DNA of 64,000 nt from Capnocytophaga stomatis. GTDB lineage: Bacteria > Bacteroidota > Bacteroidia > Flavobacteriales > Flavobacteriaceae. Positions within the stretch are counted from its first letter, which is position 1. The number at the start of each line of letters is the position of its first letter. This document shows, one piece after another, positions 26,486-34,275 of the stretch. The translations under genes were made by a program, and so were the position numbers. The DNA lies in contig NZ_CP022387.1 of assembly GCF_002302635.1 (NCBI RefSeq), positions 1,612,001-1,676,000 on the forward strand. Direction: 5' to 3'. The notes under the pieces were generated by a model. It was not told the DNA's origin. It saw only the letters and a list, made by a program, of their open reading frames with translations, and ran no database searches.

Positions 26486-27051
26486 AACGAAACAGAATTA
26501 AGGGTTCGGTATTGTTTAATTTTGTCAGCCAATAAAAGTTTGGCTCTGTGAAATTGAGATGCAGAGGAGTTTTCCTTGATGTTTAACAACGCTGCAATTT
26601 CTTTGTGGCTTTTTTCTTCAATCACATAAAGGTTGAAAATGGTACGATAGCCGTCGGGCAACTCTCGAATCATTTGATGAATAACATCAGATGGAATGCC
26701 CGAAGTATCAGGTTCTTCGTCAATAGCGTCCATTTTTTCTTGTTTGAGTTCAACGAACATTGCTTGGCTGTTTCGTTTCATAAATTTGAGCGTTTCATTA
26801 ACGATAATTTTGGTCATCCAACCTTTGAGCGAACCAACACCACGATATTCAAATGAACTCACGGACGAAAATATTTTCAGAAATCCTTCTTGAAGCACAT
26901 CTTTAACATCTTCTTCATCTTGTAAATAACGAGAACAAACAGCGGTAAGATATCTGACGTATTTGCAGTATATCTCCCTCATCGCCTGCTCACTACCTTT
27001 TTGTATTTCAAGTAGAAGCATTTGTTCATTATCGTTATCGTTTGATGTCAT
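26482..27051 (-). CDS. ECF sigma-70 family RNA polymerase sigma factor
   Basis: A 189-residue protein with sigma region 2 at about 10-88 (MREIYCKYVRYLTAVCSRYL, DVKDVLQEGFLKIF, GSLKGWMTKIIVNETL) and region 4 at about 128-180 (LPDGYRTIFNLYVIEEKSHKEIAALL). It is expected to be held inactive by the membrane-spanning partner encoded immediately downstream and to direct transcription of this locus when released (inference from gene order). Two inverted repeats lie upstream (27084-27118 and 27199-27313). No perfect housekeeping -7 box was seen between 27052 and 27120. Confidence 0.92.
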   Translation of the reverse strand: MTSNDNDNEQMLLLEIQKGSEQAMREIYCKYVRYLTAVCSRYLQDEEDVKDVLQEGFLKIFSSVSSFEYRGVGSLKGWMTKIIVNETLKFMKRNSQAMFVELKQEKMDAIDEEPDTSGIPSDVIHQMIRELPDGYRTIFNLYVIEEKSHKEIAALLNIKENSSASQFHRAKLLLADKIKQYRTLNSVSL

Positions 27052-27083
27052 CCTTTCAATTATGATTCCTTTTTTGGTATTTT

Positions 27084-27118
27084 AACGAAGTGGACTTTAC
27101 TTACAAGTCCACTTCGTT
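27084..27118. repeat. perfect 14-bp inverted repeat upstream of the sigma gene
   Basis: AACGAAGTGGACTT at 27084-27097 and its exact complement at 27105-27118 enclose a 7-nt loop. It lies 32 bp before the sigma-factor ATG and 258 bp after the NigD-like stop. It could be the terminator of the NigD-like gene or a regulatory hairpin in the sigma mRNA leader. The T-run is weak, so I leave the role open. Confidence 0.8.
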
Positions 27119-27198
27119 TACTTTAAAAGGGAATATTTAGATATTTTTCTTGTACTAAGCTATATTTTTATTTACAAATTTTCACTTTTTTGTGAATG

Positions 27199-27313
27199 TT
27201 ACCGCACAGAAATGGATTTTTACCGGTAAAAGTCCATTTTGGTGTAATGAAAAATCATTTATTATCAGTAAGAATTGATTTGTGTTCGGTAAAAACCCAT
27301 TTCTATGCGGTAA
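27199..27313. repeat. long imperfect inverted repeat (27-bp arms, 61-bp loop)
   Basis: The arm TTACCGCACAGAAATGGATT... (27199-27225) is complementary to 27287-27313 with three mismatches. The loop is AT-rich and contains further TTACCG/CGGTAA-like pieces. It occupies the middle of the 324-bp gap between the NigD-like and sigma genes. No frame is open across it. Confidence 0.8.
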
Positions 27314-27375
27314 ATTCTTGTTTTTGGTGGCTTAGAATTTGTTTTTTGTACGATTTCAGTTAAAAAGCAATACTA

Positions 27376-28068
27376 TTAAGGATTATTAGGACGAAGCTGC
27401 AAATCAAATTCAGCAGATTTTTCGCCATTGAATGATTTCCATTTGAGTTTTAGTTTCACTTTTTGTGCATCTTTTCGAGGTAATTCATTCAAATTAAATG
27501 CGATAAGAGCTTCTCCCATAGGTCCGCCAACGTCACCTTTGGCATCGTGTCGTAACTCCACCTCATACGGATTCTCAGAATTGGCACCAGTAAGTAAATT
27601 GATGCTGTGCTTCACATTTGCTCGGCTCCATTGTGTGCGAACTCGTAAGGTTAGGTAACCATCTTCGGCAACTGTTAGCCAATCTCTCACAATTTCGATA
27701 GGGTCGTTTCCGTATTTGGCATCGTTTTCTGCTCCTAAATCAGGCACAGGTTTTTTGGTTCTGATGCTGTCTATCCAATTGATGTGCACATTTTCAATTT
27801 TCTGTTTTGTGTCAGTTTTTTCTTTTGTGTAATTTACCAATGCTCGCACCTCTTTATCTTTAAAAGGAGATTTTTTCATATTGGTAGGATTCAATCGGGT
27901 AACATCATCCAGTTGAAGGAAAAAACTTCCGTCAGACTGTGGTCGTACGGTTACTACGGCAGTAGGGCGTAGCGTATCAATAATGTTATCATCTTTGAGG
28001 CAAGACTGCAAGGAAAGAACAGCCGCGAAAAGCCCCAAAACATACTTTGAAAATTTAATCTTGTTCAT
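27376..28068 (-). CDS. NigD-like surface lipoprotein
   Basis: A 230-residue lipoprotein with lipobox SLQSC followed by LKDDN. The Lys-Asp-Asp fits the surface-export signal. The body matches NigD-like proteins: an N-terminal OB-like part (TAVVTVRPQSDGSFFLQLDD, residues about 35-90) and a C-terminal beta-sandwich (about 125-228). NigD was named from the nigrescin bacteriocin operon of Prevotella as a presumed immunity protein; most homologues have unknown roles. It lies upstream of the sigma/anti-sigma/CDC-like genes on the same strand. Confidence 0.8.
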   Translation of the reverse strand: MNKIKFSKYVLGLFAAVLSLQSCLKDDNIIDTLRPTAVVTVRPQSDGSFFLQLDDVTRLNPTNMKKSPFKDKEVRALVNYTKEKTDTKQKIENVHINWIDSIRTKKPVPDLGAENDAKYGNDPIEIVRDWLTVAEDGYLTLRVRTQWSRANVKHSINLLTGANSENPYEVELRHDAKGDVGGPMGEALIAFNLNELPRKDAQKVKLKLKWKSFNGEKSAEFDLQLRPNNP

Positions 28069-28213
28069 CGCAATTTGTTTTTAATGTTATTCATCTTAGT
28101 AAATCCCATTATTGACAAATCTTGCACCAAGAATTAAATTTTAACTAAATTTTACATTTTAAGAAATGTATTTTTGTATGCCTTTTTAGTTAAAAATATT
28201 TTGTAAATAGCTG

Positions 28214-28741
28214 TTATATAGATTGTTTTACTTTTTTGATTTCCTGCTCAAAAATATTTTTAAATTCTGGGGTTGTAATTCCGTTTTCTTCCGAAAAATT
28301 CTCTTCGAAATTGGGTAAAGAGAAACTTCCTATGATTTCACCTCCGTGGAAAGGCATTCTGGCTAAGGCAATTTCCAAAACGGATTTTCCGCCTCTCGCT
28401 CCTGGGGATGTCGCCAAAAGGAAAAGTTTTTTGTCTGCAAAGCATTTTTGTTTGATGCGGGTTACCCAATCAAAAGTATTTTTGAAAGCCGCAGTGTATG
28501 CTCCGTTGTGTTCTGCAAAGGAAATCACGATTACGTCGGCAGATTGCCATTTTTCTAACAAATCCGAAGCCTTTGAGGGGATTCCATCTTCCTTTTCTTT
28601 ATCCACGGAGAACAAAGGCATTTCATAATCGCGTAAATTGATGATTTCTACATCATTTGAAATTTGTTTGGCTGTAAATTCTGCCAATTTTTGATTGATG
28701 GAATTTTTGCTGGTGCTTGCACCAAAAGCTATTACTTTCAT
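28214..28741 (-). CDS. NADPH-dependent FMN reductase
   Basis: A 175-residue flavodoxin-fold protein. It has the N-terminal FMN phosphate loop (VIAFGASTSKNSINQKLA), a PLFSVDKE segment and VISFAEHNGAYTAAFKNTFDW, all typical of the SsuE/chromate reductase-like family. LLATSPGARGG is the usual third flavin contact. It is a cytoplasmic electron donor of unknown partner, divergent from the GH92 gene and with its own promoter. Confidence 0.9.
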   Translation of the reverse strand: MKVIAFGASTSKNSINQKLAEFTAKQISNDVEIINLRDYEMPLFSVDKEKEDGIPSKASDLLEKWQSADVIVISFAEHNGAYTAAFKNTFDWVTRIKQKCFADKKLFLLATSPGARGGKSVLEIALARMPFHGGEIIGSFSLPNFEENFSEENGITTPEFKNIFEQEIKKVKQSI

Positions 28742-28758
28742 ATTAAATACGTTTTTTG

Positions 28759-28766
28759 CAAAAATA
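28759..28766 (-). promoter_or_regulatory. -7 box of the FMN reductase gene
   Basis: The minus strand reads TATTTTTG (perfect TAnnTTTG), 18 nt before the ATG at 28741. TTTC lies 19 nt upstream. Confidence 0.6.
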
Positions 28767-28864
28767 ATTCTTTAATTTAACAATTGAAAGAAATCATTGT
28801 AGTGAAACAAAATTTGCAGAAAACGACAGAAATCAAATCTTCCGAAAAAGTTAAAATATTTTCA

Positions 28865-28872
28865 TATATTTG
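28865..28872 (+). promoter_or_regulatory. -7 box of the GH92 gene
   Basis: TATATTTG, perfect match, 41 nt before the ATG at 28913. It places the start at 28913 rather than at the upstream TTG at 28784. Confidence 0.65.
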
Positions 28873-28912
28873 CGGATACTTTTTACCGATAAGAAAAAAT
28901 AAAACATACATT

Positions 28913-31162
28913 ATGCAATTATCCAAATTTAGCTTATTTGCTTTTCTTTTAGCTTTTCAGCTATCATTTTCGCAAAAAACTCCCGCGGATTATGTAAATC
29001 CGTTTATTGGCACGTCAAATTTTGGAGCTACACACCCGGGTGCCATTGCTCCGCGTGGGATGCTTAGTATTTCGCCTTTTAATGTGTCTTTCGATACCAA
29101 AGGAATTGAAAATCCGCTTGAGAAGGATAGTCGTTGGTTATCAAATCCTTATGTAAATGAAAATAAATTTTTGACAGGATTTACACACGTGAATATGAGC
29201 GGTGTAGGTTGTCCTGAATTGGGAGTTATCATCGCAATGCCAACCACCGGAAAGTTGGAAACAAATCACTTGAAATACGGTTCAACTTATAAAGACGAAC
29301 AGGCTTCGGCAGGATATTACAGCACGCACATCGATAAATACAACGTCAAAACCGAAATGACAGCTTCAATGAGAGCCGGAGTGAGCCGTTATCATTTTCC
29401 GAAAGGAGAATCTAACGTGTTGATAAATTTAGGTTTAGGGCTTACGAATGAGCAAGGAGCGATGCTAAAAATCATTTCGCCAACCGAAGTACAAGGTGTA
29501 CGAATGGTGGGTTCTTTCTGTTATAATAGTCCGGAATTGGCGTATCCTGTGTACTTTGTTGCAAAATTATCAAAACCGGCAGATTCGTACGGAGTTTGGC
29601 ATAAACCTGAAAAATACGACGGAGTGGAAGCCGAATGGATGCTTTACAACGGAAAAACACGATTGAAAGAAGGCTTTACAAGAGAGGTAGTCGGTGACAG
29701 TATTGGAGCATATTTCCGATATAAATTCGATAAAGATGAGGTTGTGGAAATGAAAGTCGGGGTTTCATACGTGAGTATTGAAAATGCACGAGAAAATTTG
29801 GAGAAAGAAATTGGTAATAAGTCATTTGCAGAAGTTTACGAGCAAACTAAAAATGAATGGAATAAACAATTTCACGTAGCTCTGGAAGGTGGAACTGACG
29901 ACCAAAAAACTATTTTTTACACAGGATTGTATCACGCACTTATTCATCCGCATATTTTTAACGATGTAAATGGTGACTATCCTGAAAGTTCTACCAATAA
30001 AATAGGAAAATCAAATGAGCGATACACGGTTTTTTCACTTTGGGATACATACCGAAATTATCATCAGCTAATGACTTTGCTTTACCCTGAGCAACAGCTT
30101 GGTATGGTTAGGACGATGCTGGATATCTATGATGAAAGCGGCTGGCTTCCGAAGTGGGAACTTAATTCTACCGAAACTTTCACAATGGTGGGCGACCCGG
30201 CAAGTATTGTGCTGGCAGACACGTATTTACGAGGGCTTACTGATTTTAATGTAGAGAAAGCTTACGAGGCGATGCTTAAAGGTGCTAACACGTTGAAAAA
30301 TAATCCGATACGTTTGGGAGTAGAAGAATACTGGAATTTAGGTTATTTGAGCGTAGATGGAGGGGTGGCAGGACCTGTTTCCACTACGCAAGAATATAAC
30401 ATTGCTGATTTTGCAATCGCTCAGTTGGCAAAAAAACTTGGCAAAAAGAAAGATTTTGAACGATTTAGCAAACAATCGCTCTCATACCGAAAGTTATTTG
30501 ATAAGCAAACCAAGTTATTGCGTCCACGTCACGCAGATGGAAAGTGGTATGCTCCTTTCAATCCTGAAAGTGGTGCTAATTTTGAGAAAAATGTGGGATA
30601 TATCGAAGGAAATGCGTGGCAATATGTGTATATGGTGACTCACGATGTAAAAGGAATGATGCAAATGATGGGAGGAGCGAAAGCCTTTGAAAAACAGTTG
30701 GATTACATTTTTGATAAAGGACAGTATGATATGGCAAATGAGCCTGATATTGCGTATCCGTACCTTTATAATTATATAAAAGGAAGCGAGTGGAAAACAC
30801 AAAAACGCGTACACGATTTGATTGAACAATATTTCCAAAATAAACCAGCAGGCTTGCCAGGGAATGAAGATACAGGTGTAATGTCGGCTTGGCTTATTTA
30901 CGGAATGATGGGCTTCTATCCCGTAAGTCCAGGTGAGCCTATTTATACGTTTACTTCGCCAAAATTTAGTAAAATCACACTTGCTTTGGATAAAAAATAC
31001 TATCCGAATGGCGAACTTACCATCGAATCGAACGCATCACCTGAAAATATTTATATTAAACGTATTTTTATAGACGAAAAACCTTATAATTCATACTTTA
31101 TAACTCACGAACAGCTCAAAAAAGCTAAAAAAATACGTTTTGAACTAACAAATAATAGATAA
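28913..31162 (+). CDS. secreted GH92 alpha-mannosidase
   Basis: Start chosen at 28913 (MQLSKFSLFAF), 749 residues with a signal peptide ending LSFSQ. An N-terminal beta-sandwich begins YVNPFIGTSNFGATHPGA. The (alpha/alpha)6 catalytic domain carries FSLWDTYRN, GDPASIVLAD, NEPDIAYPYLYNY and GNEDTGVMSAW, all characteristic of GH92. These calcium-dependent enzymes trim alpha-mannosides, usually of eukaryotic high-mannose N-glycans. Paired with GH20 in the same window, it suits host glycoprotein deglycosylation. It has no lipobox, so it is periplasmic or secreted. Confidence 0.95.
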   Translation: MQLSKFSLFAFLLAFQLSFSQKTPADYVNPFIGTSNFGATHPGAIAPRGMLSISPFNVSFDTKGIENPLEKDSRWLSNPYVNENKFLTGFTHVNMSGVGCPELGVIIAMPTTGKLETNHLKYGSTYKDEQASAGYYSTHIDKYNVKTEMTASMRAGVSRYHFPKGESNVLINLGLGLTNEQGAMLKIISPTEVQGVRMVGSFCYNSPELAYPVYFVAKLSKPADSYGVWHKPEKYDGVEAEWMLYNGKTRLKEGFTREVVGDSIGAYFRYKFDKDEVVEMKVGVSYVSIENARENLEKEIGNKSFAEVYEQTKNEWNKQFHVALEGGTDDQKTIFYTGLYHALIHPHIFNDVNGDYPESSTNKIGKSNERYTVFSLWDTYRNYHQLMTLLYPEQQLGMVRTMLDIYDESGWLPKWELNSTETFTMVGDPASIVLADTYLRGLTDFNVEKAYEAMLKGANTLKNNPIRLGVEEYWNLGYLSVDGGVAGPVSTTQEYNIADFAIAQLAKKLGKKKDFERFSKQSLSYRKLFDKQTKLLRPRHADGKWYAPFNPESGANFEKNVGYIEGNAWQYVYMVTHDVKGMMQMMGGAKAFEKQLDYIFDKGQYDMANEPDIAYPYLYNYIKGSEWKTQKRVHDLIEQYFQNKPAGLPGNEDTGVMSAWLIYGMMGFYPVSPGEPIYTFTSPKFSKITLALDKKYYPNGELTIESNASPENIYIKRIFIDEKPYNSYFITHEQLKKAKKIRFELTNNR

Positions 31163-31191
31163 TATCTGTTGTAAGGAAATAAATTCTGAAT

Positions 31192-31247
31192 AAATCACAC
31201 GAAATCTGTTGTAGCGATTACTTACATTGAAGGATTTCGTGTGATTT
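31192..31247 (+). terminator. hairpin terminator after GH92
   Basis: A 15-bp perfect stem (31192-31206 and 31233-31247) with a 26-nt loop, followed by GTATTTAAAA, lies between the GH92 stop and dinB. The 10-mer ATCTGTTGTA also occurs twice around here. The T-run is short. Confidence 0.6.
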
Positions 31248-31272
31248 GTATTTAAAAAATAGATTTCATTGT

Positions 31273-32400
31273 ATGGAAAGCCTCGAAAATACTCATTTAC
31301 GGAAGATTATCCACGTGGATATGGATGCATTTTATGCTTCTGTGGAGCAATTGGATTTTCCCGAACTTCGAGGCAAGCCCATTGCAGTGGGAGGCGAACG
31401 CGAACGAGGCGTTGTGGCGGCAGCCAGTTATGAGGCTCGGAAATTTGGTGTGCGAAGTGCCATCAGCGGGATGCAAGCAAGGCGATTATGCTCTGAATTG
31501 ATTTTTGTTCGTCCGCGATTTGAACGATACCGAGAAGTATCAATGCAAATTCGTTCTATTTTCTACGAATATACTGATTTAGTGGAACCTTTGTCGTTAG
31601 ATGAAGCCTATTTGGATGTAACCCAGAACAAGAAAAATAATCCGTCAGCCACATTAATTGCGAAGGAAATTCGTCAACGTATTTTTGAAACTACGGGGCT
31701 TACGGCTTCCGCAGGAATTTCCGTGAATAAATTTATTGCAAAAATAGCCAGCGATGTTAATAAACCTAACGGGCAAAAAACGGTTACTATCAGCGAGATA
31801 CAAGATTTTTTAGATGTACTTGACATCAAAAAGTTTTACGGAATCGGAAAAGTTACCGCCGAGAAAATGTATCTGAAAGGGATTTTTACCGGAAAAGATT
31901 TGCGGGAAAAATCACTCGAATTTTTGGAAGTACATTTTGGTAATAACGGACTCTATTTCTATGAATTAGCACGTGGTATTCACCGAAGCGAAGTAAAACC
32001 TTATCGAATTCCGAAATCATTAGGTACAGAACATACGTATTCAAAAAATATCACCAGCGAAGTGTATGTTGAAGAAAAGTTAGTTTCCATAGCTGAGGAA
32101 CTTAGCCAGCGGATGCAACGTAAAAAATTAGCAGGAAAAACAGTCACTTTGAAGATAAAATACAGCGATTTTTCAGTAAATACACGAAGTAAAACGCTTA
32201 ATCAATTTATTGATAATAAGGAAGATATATTAAGTTGCGTAAAAGAATTACTTTATCAACAACCGTTGGAGGATTCCGTGCGTTTGCTCGGAATCTCATT
32301 ATCAAATTTTGATAATAAAAAGGAAGAAAAAGAGGAAAGAATTAAGCCGAAATACATTCAGTTGGAATTACAATTTCCTGATAATTATCTTTTTATCTGA
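31273..32400 (+). CDS. dinB: DNA polymerase IV (Y family)
   Basis: Translesion polymerase. Start chosen at the ATG at 31273 (MESLENTHL), 375 residues; the upstream TTG at 31246 falls inside the preceding terminator. The catalytic palm motifs are intact: DMDAFYASVEQ near residue 17 and SLDEAYLDVT near residue 110. HhH (KKFYGIGKVTAEKMYLKGI) and little-finger regions follow. It has no clamp-binding extension beyond the final LQFPDNYLFI, which may be the beta-clamp peptide (QLELQF-like). Confidence 0.95.
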   Translation: MESLENTHLRKIIHVDMDAFYASVEQLDFPELRGKPIAVGGERERGVVAAASYEARKFGVRSAISGMQARRLCSELIFVRPRFERYREVSMQIRSIFYEYTDLVEPLSLDEAYLDVTQNKKNNPSATLIAKEIRQRIFETTGLTASAGISVNKFIAKIASDVNKPNGQKTVTISEIQDFLDVLDIKKFYGIGKVTAEKMYLKGIFTGKDLREKSLEFLEVHFGNNGLYFYELARGIHRSEVKPYRIPKSLGTEHTYSKNITSEVYVEEKLVSIAEELSQRMQRKKLAGKTVTLKIKYSDFSVNTRSKTLNQFIDNKEDILSCVKELLYQQPLEDSVRLLGISLSNFDNKKEEKEERIKPKYIQLELQFPDNYLFI

Positions 32401-32483
32401 TTGCATCATAAAAAAACAGAATGAAATAAAAACTTTTAAAAAGATTTATCTCATTCTGTATGAATGGTTTATTTTTGGTAAGA

Positions 32484-33779
32484 TTAATTCAAGCGTCCGT
32501 CAGCAATAATTTTTTCAAGAGCTTTAATAGTTGCGTCCAAATCCTCATATGTTAAAGCATCGTTCAAGAAATAGCTTTCGAAGGCACTCGGAGGCAAGTA
32601 TATACCTTCGGCAAGCATTCCGTGGAAGTATTTTTTAAATCGTTCCAAATCGCCTTTAGCTGAAGATTCAAAATCAACCACAGGATTTTCGTTAAAATGC
32701 AGTGAAATCATTGAACCAAAGCGATTTATCTGATATGGAATATCTGTTTTGGAAAGCACTTTATCAAATCCTTCGTGCAAATAAGCCGTTTTTTTAGCAA
32801 GGCTTTCAAAAACTTGCGGATTGTTATTAAGTTCGGTAAGCATAGCCAATCCGGCACTCATCGCCAATGGATTTCCGCTTAACGTTCCTGCTTGATATAC
32901 AGGTCCTTCCGGAGCAAGAAAACGCATAATTTCATTGCGAGCTGCAAAAGCACCTACAGGAAGTCCGCCCCCGATTACTTTTCCGAAAGTTACAATATCT
33001 GCTTGAATACCAAGTACTTCTTGAGCACCTCCTTTAGCCAATCGGAAACCGGTCATTACTTCATCAAAAATGAGTAACGTTCCGTTTTCCGTACAAAGTT
33101 TTCTCAAGGCTTCCATAAATCCTTTTTTGGGAGGAACGCAACCCATATTTCCTGCAATTGGTTCGATAATAACTCCCGCAATCTGATTTTTATTAGCTTC
33201 AAAAAGAGTTTTAACCGATTCAATATCATTGTATTTTGCTGAAAGTGTGTCTTTTGCTGTCCCTTGCGTAACTCCCGGACTGTTGGGATTTCCGAAGGTA
33301 GTGGCTCCGCTTCCCGCTTCGATAAGGAACGAGTCGGAATGCCCGTGATAACAACCGACGAACTTAATGATTTTATCTCGATTGGTGTATCCTCTTGCCA
33401 AGCGTATAGCACTCATACAAGCTTCTGTTCCGCTATTTACAAAGCGAATTTTATCAATATTTGGCACCATTGCTACTGCCAGTTCGGCAATTTTGATTTC
33501 AATTTCAGTAGGGATTCCAAAAGAAGTTCCTTTTTTTGCACGATTTGTAACTGCATCAATAACAGGTGGATACGCGTGTCCTAAAATAAGAGGACCCCAC
33601 GATGCGATATAGTCAATGAGTTTGCGTCCATCTTCATCAATTAGGTAGGCTCCTTGTGCTTCTTTGATGAAAATAGGTTCGCCTCCTACCGCATTAAATG
33701 CCCGAACAGGGGAGTTAACCCCTCCTGGTAATACTTTTTTTGCTTGAGCAAAAAGCTCACTACTCCTTTTATATAACAT
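32484..33779 (-). CDS. hemL: glutamate-1-semialdehyde 2,1-aminomutase
   Basis: PLP enzyme making 5-aminolevulinate in the C5 haem pathway. Start chosen at 33779 ([10 protein letters not shown]), 431 residues, close to the usual 425-430; a TTG at 33806 is excluded because it lies inside the -7 box. The PLP Lys is in [13 protein letters not shown]. Other motifs are [21 protein letters not shown] and [11 protein letters not shown]. It is monocistronic and convergent with dinB; the gap 32401-32483 holds a weak 9-bp hairpin. Confidence 0.96.
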   Translation of the reverse strand: MLYKRSSELFAQAKKVLPGGVNSPVRAFNAVGGEPIFIKEAQGAYLIDEDGRKLIDYIASWGPLILGHAYPPVIDAVTNRAKKGTSFGIPTEIEIKIAELAVAMVPNIDKIRFVNSGTEACMSAIRLARGYTNRDKIIKFVGCYHGHSDSFLIEAGSGATTFGNPNSPGVTQGTAKDTLSAKYNDIESVKTLFEANKNQIAGVIIEPIAGNMGCVPPKKGFMEALRKLCTENGTLLIFDEVMTGFRLAKGGAQEVLGIQADIVTFGKVIGGGLPVGAFAARNEIMRFLAPEGPVYQAGTLSGNPLAMSAGLAMLTELNNNPQVFESLAKKTAYLHEGFDKVLSKTDIPYQINRFGSMISLHFNENPVVDFESSAKGDLERFKKYFHGMLAEGIYLPPSAFESYFLNDALTYEDLDATIKALEKIIADGRLN

Positions 33780-33803
33780 AATTTCGTATTGTTTTTTCAA
33801 TGA

Positions 33804-33811
33804 CAAAGGTA
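33804..33811 (-). promoter_or_regulatory. -7 box of hemL
   Basis: The minus strand reads TACCTTTG, a perfect TAnnTTTG 25 nt before the chosen hemL ATG. The -33 region is AT-rich without TTG. Confidence 0.6.
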
Positions 33812-34120
33812 AGATTTTATAAGGATATAAAATTATTTGAGATTAAAAATTACAAAAATGATAGAATGAAATTAAGAAATAGGATTTTATACTTTCCGAA
33901 TATAAGTAAAATTCATAAATTTTTAAATCGTTAAAATTGGTTAAATGTTAGGTTTTTCATTGCTTTTTGTGGATATATTTTGATTTTGTTTTATTTGACT
34001 GATTTTAAGATGTTTATATTTTTATTTTCTGCTAAATGTATCGTTTTCATTGATTTAAAAGATGGAGAGCAAAATGGCAAATTCATCTTTATTGGATGGT
34101 AAAAATATTATTAGAATAAA
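33812..34120. other. AT-rich intergenic region without recognisable genes
   Basis: Between the hemL promoter and the conserved SusC leader the sequence is very AT-rich, with stops in all frames. No RNA gene, hairpin with GC stem or repeat was recognised. Confidence 0.6.
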
Positions 34121-34275
34121 AAATTAATTAAAAAAATGCTTTTTTGATGTTTTAAATGCTAAAAAATAGAGATTGTAGTGTTTTTATTTAGTTTTTATGA
34201 TGTAATTTATGCGATGTTTGCAATTTTTGAAAATAATCTTAATATTTGCCAGACTAATTCAAAAAAGGATAAAAG
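34121..34275 (+). repeat. leader region duplicated upstream of both susC-like genes, copy 1
   Basis: About 155 bp before the first SusC-like gene aligns with 39319-39474. The last 30 bases before the ATG are almost identical in both copies, and an AAAAAATAGA block and an ATTAAT-rich start are shared further up. Confidence 0.75.
34217..34248 (+). promoter_or_regulatory. promoter of the first SusC/SusD pair
   Basis: TTTG at 34217-34220, a 20-nt spacer and AATATTTG at 34241-34248. The -7 box deviates at its first base, but the same arrangement is conserved at 39415-39446, which supports it. Confidence 0.65.

Noticed and set aside
28784-28912. N-terminal extension of the GH92 gene from a TTG start
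   Set aside because: It runs through the TATATTTG promoter box and precedes a clear signal peptide that starts at 28913.
33780-33806. Longer hemL start at a TTG
   Set aside because: The codon lies inside the TACCTTTG -7 box, so it would not be in the mRNA. The ATG at 33779 gives the usual family length.
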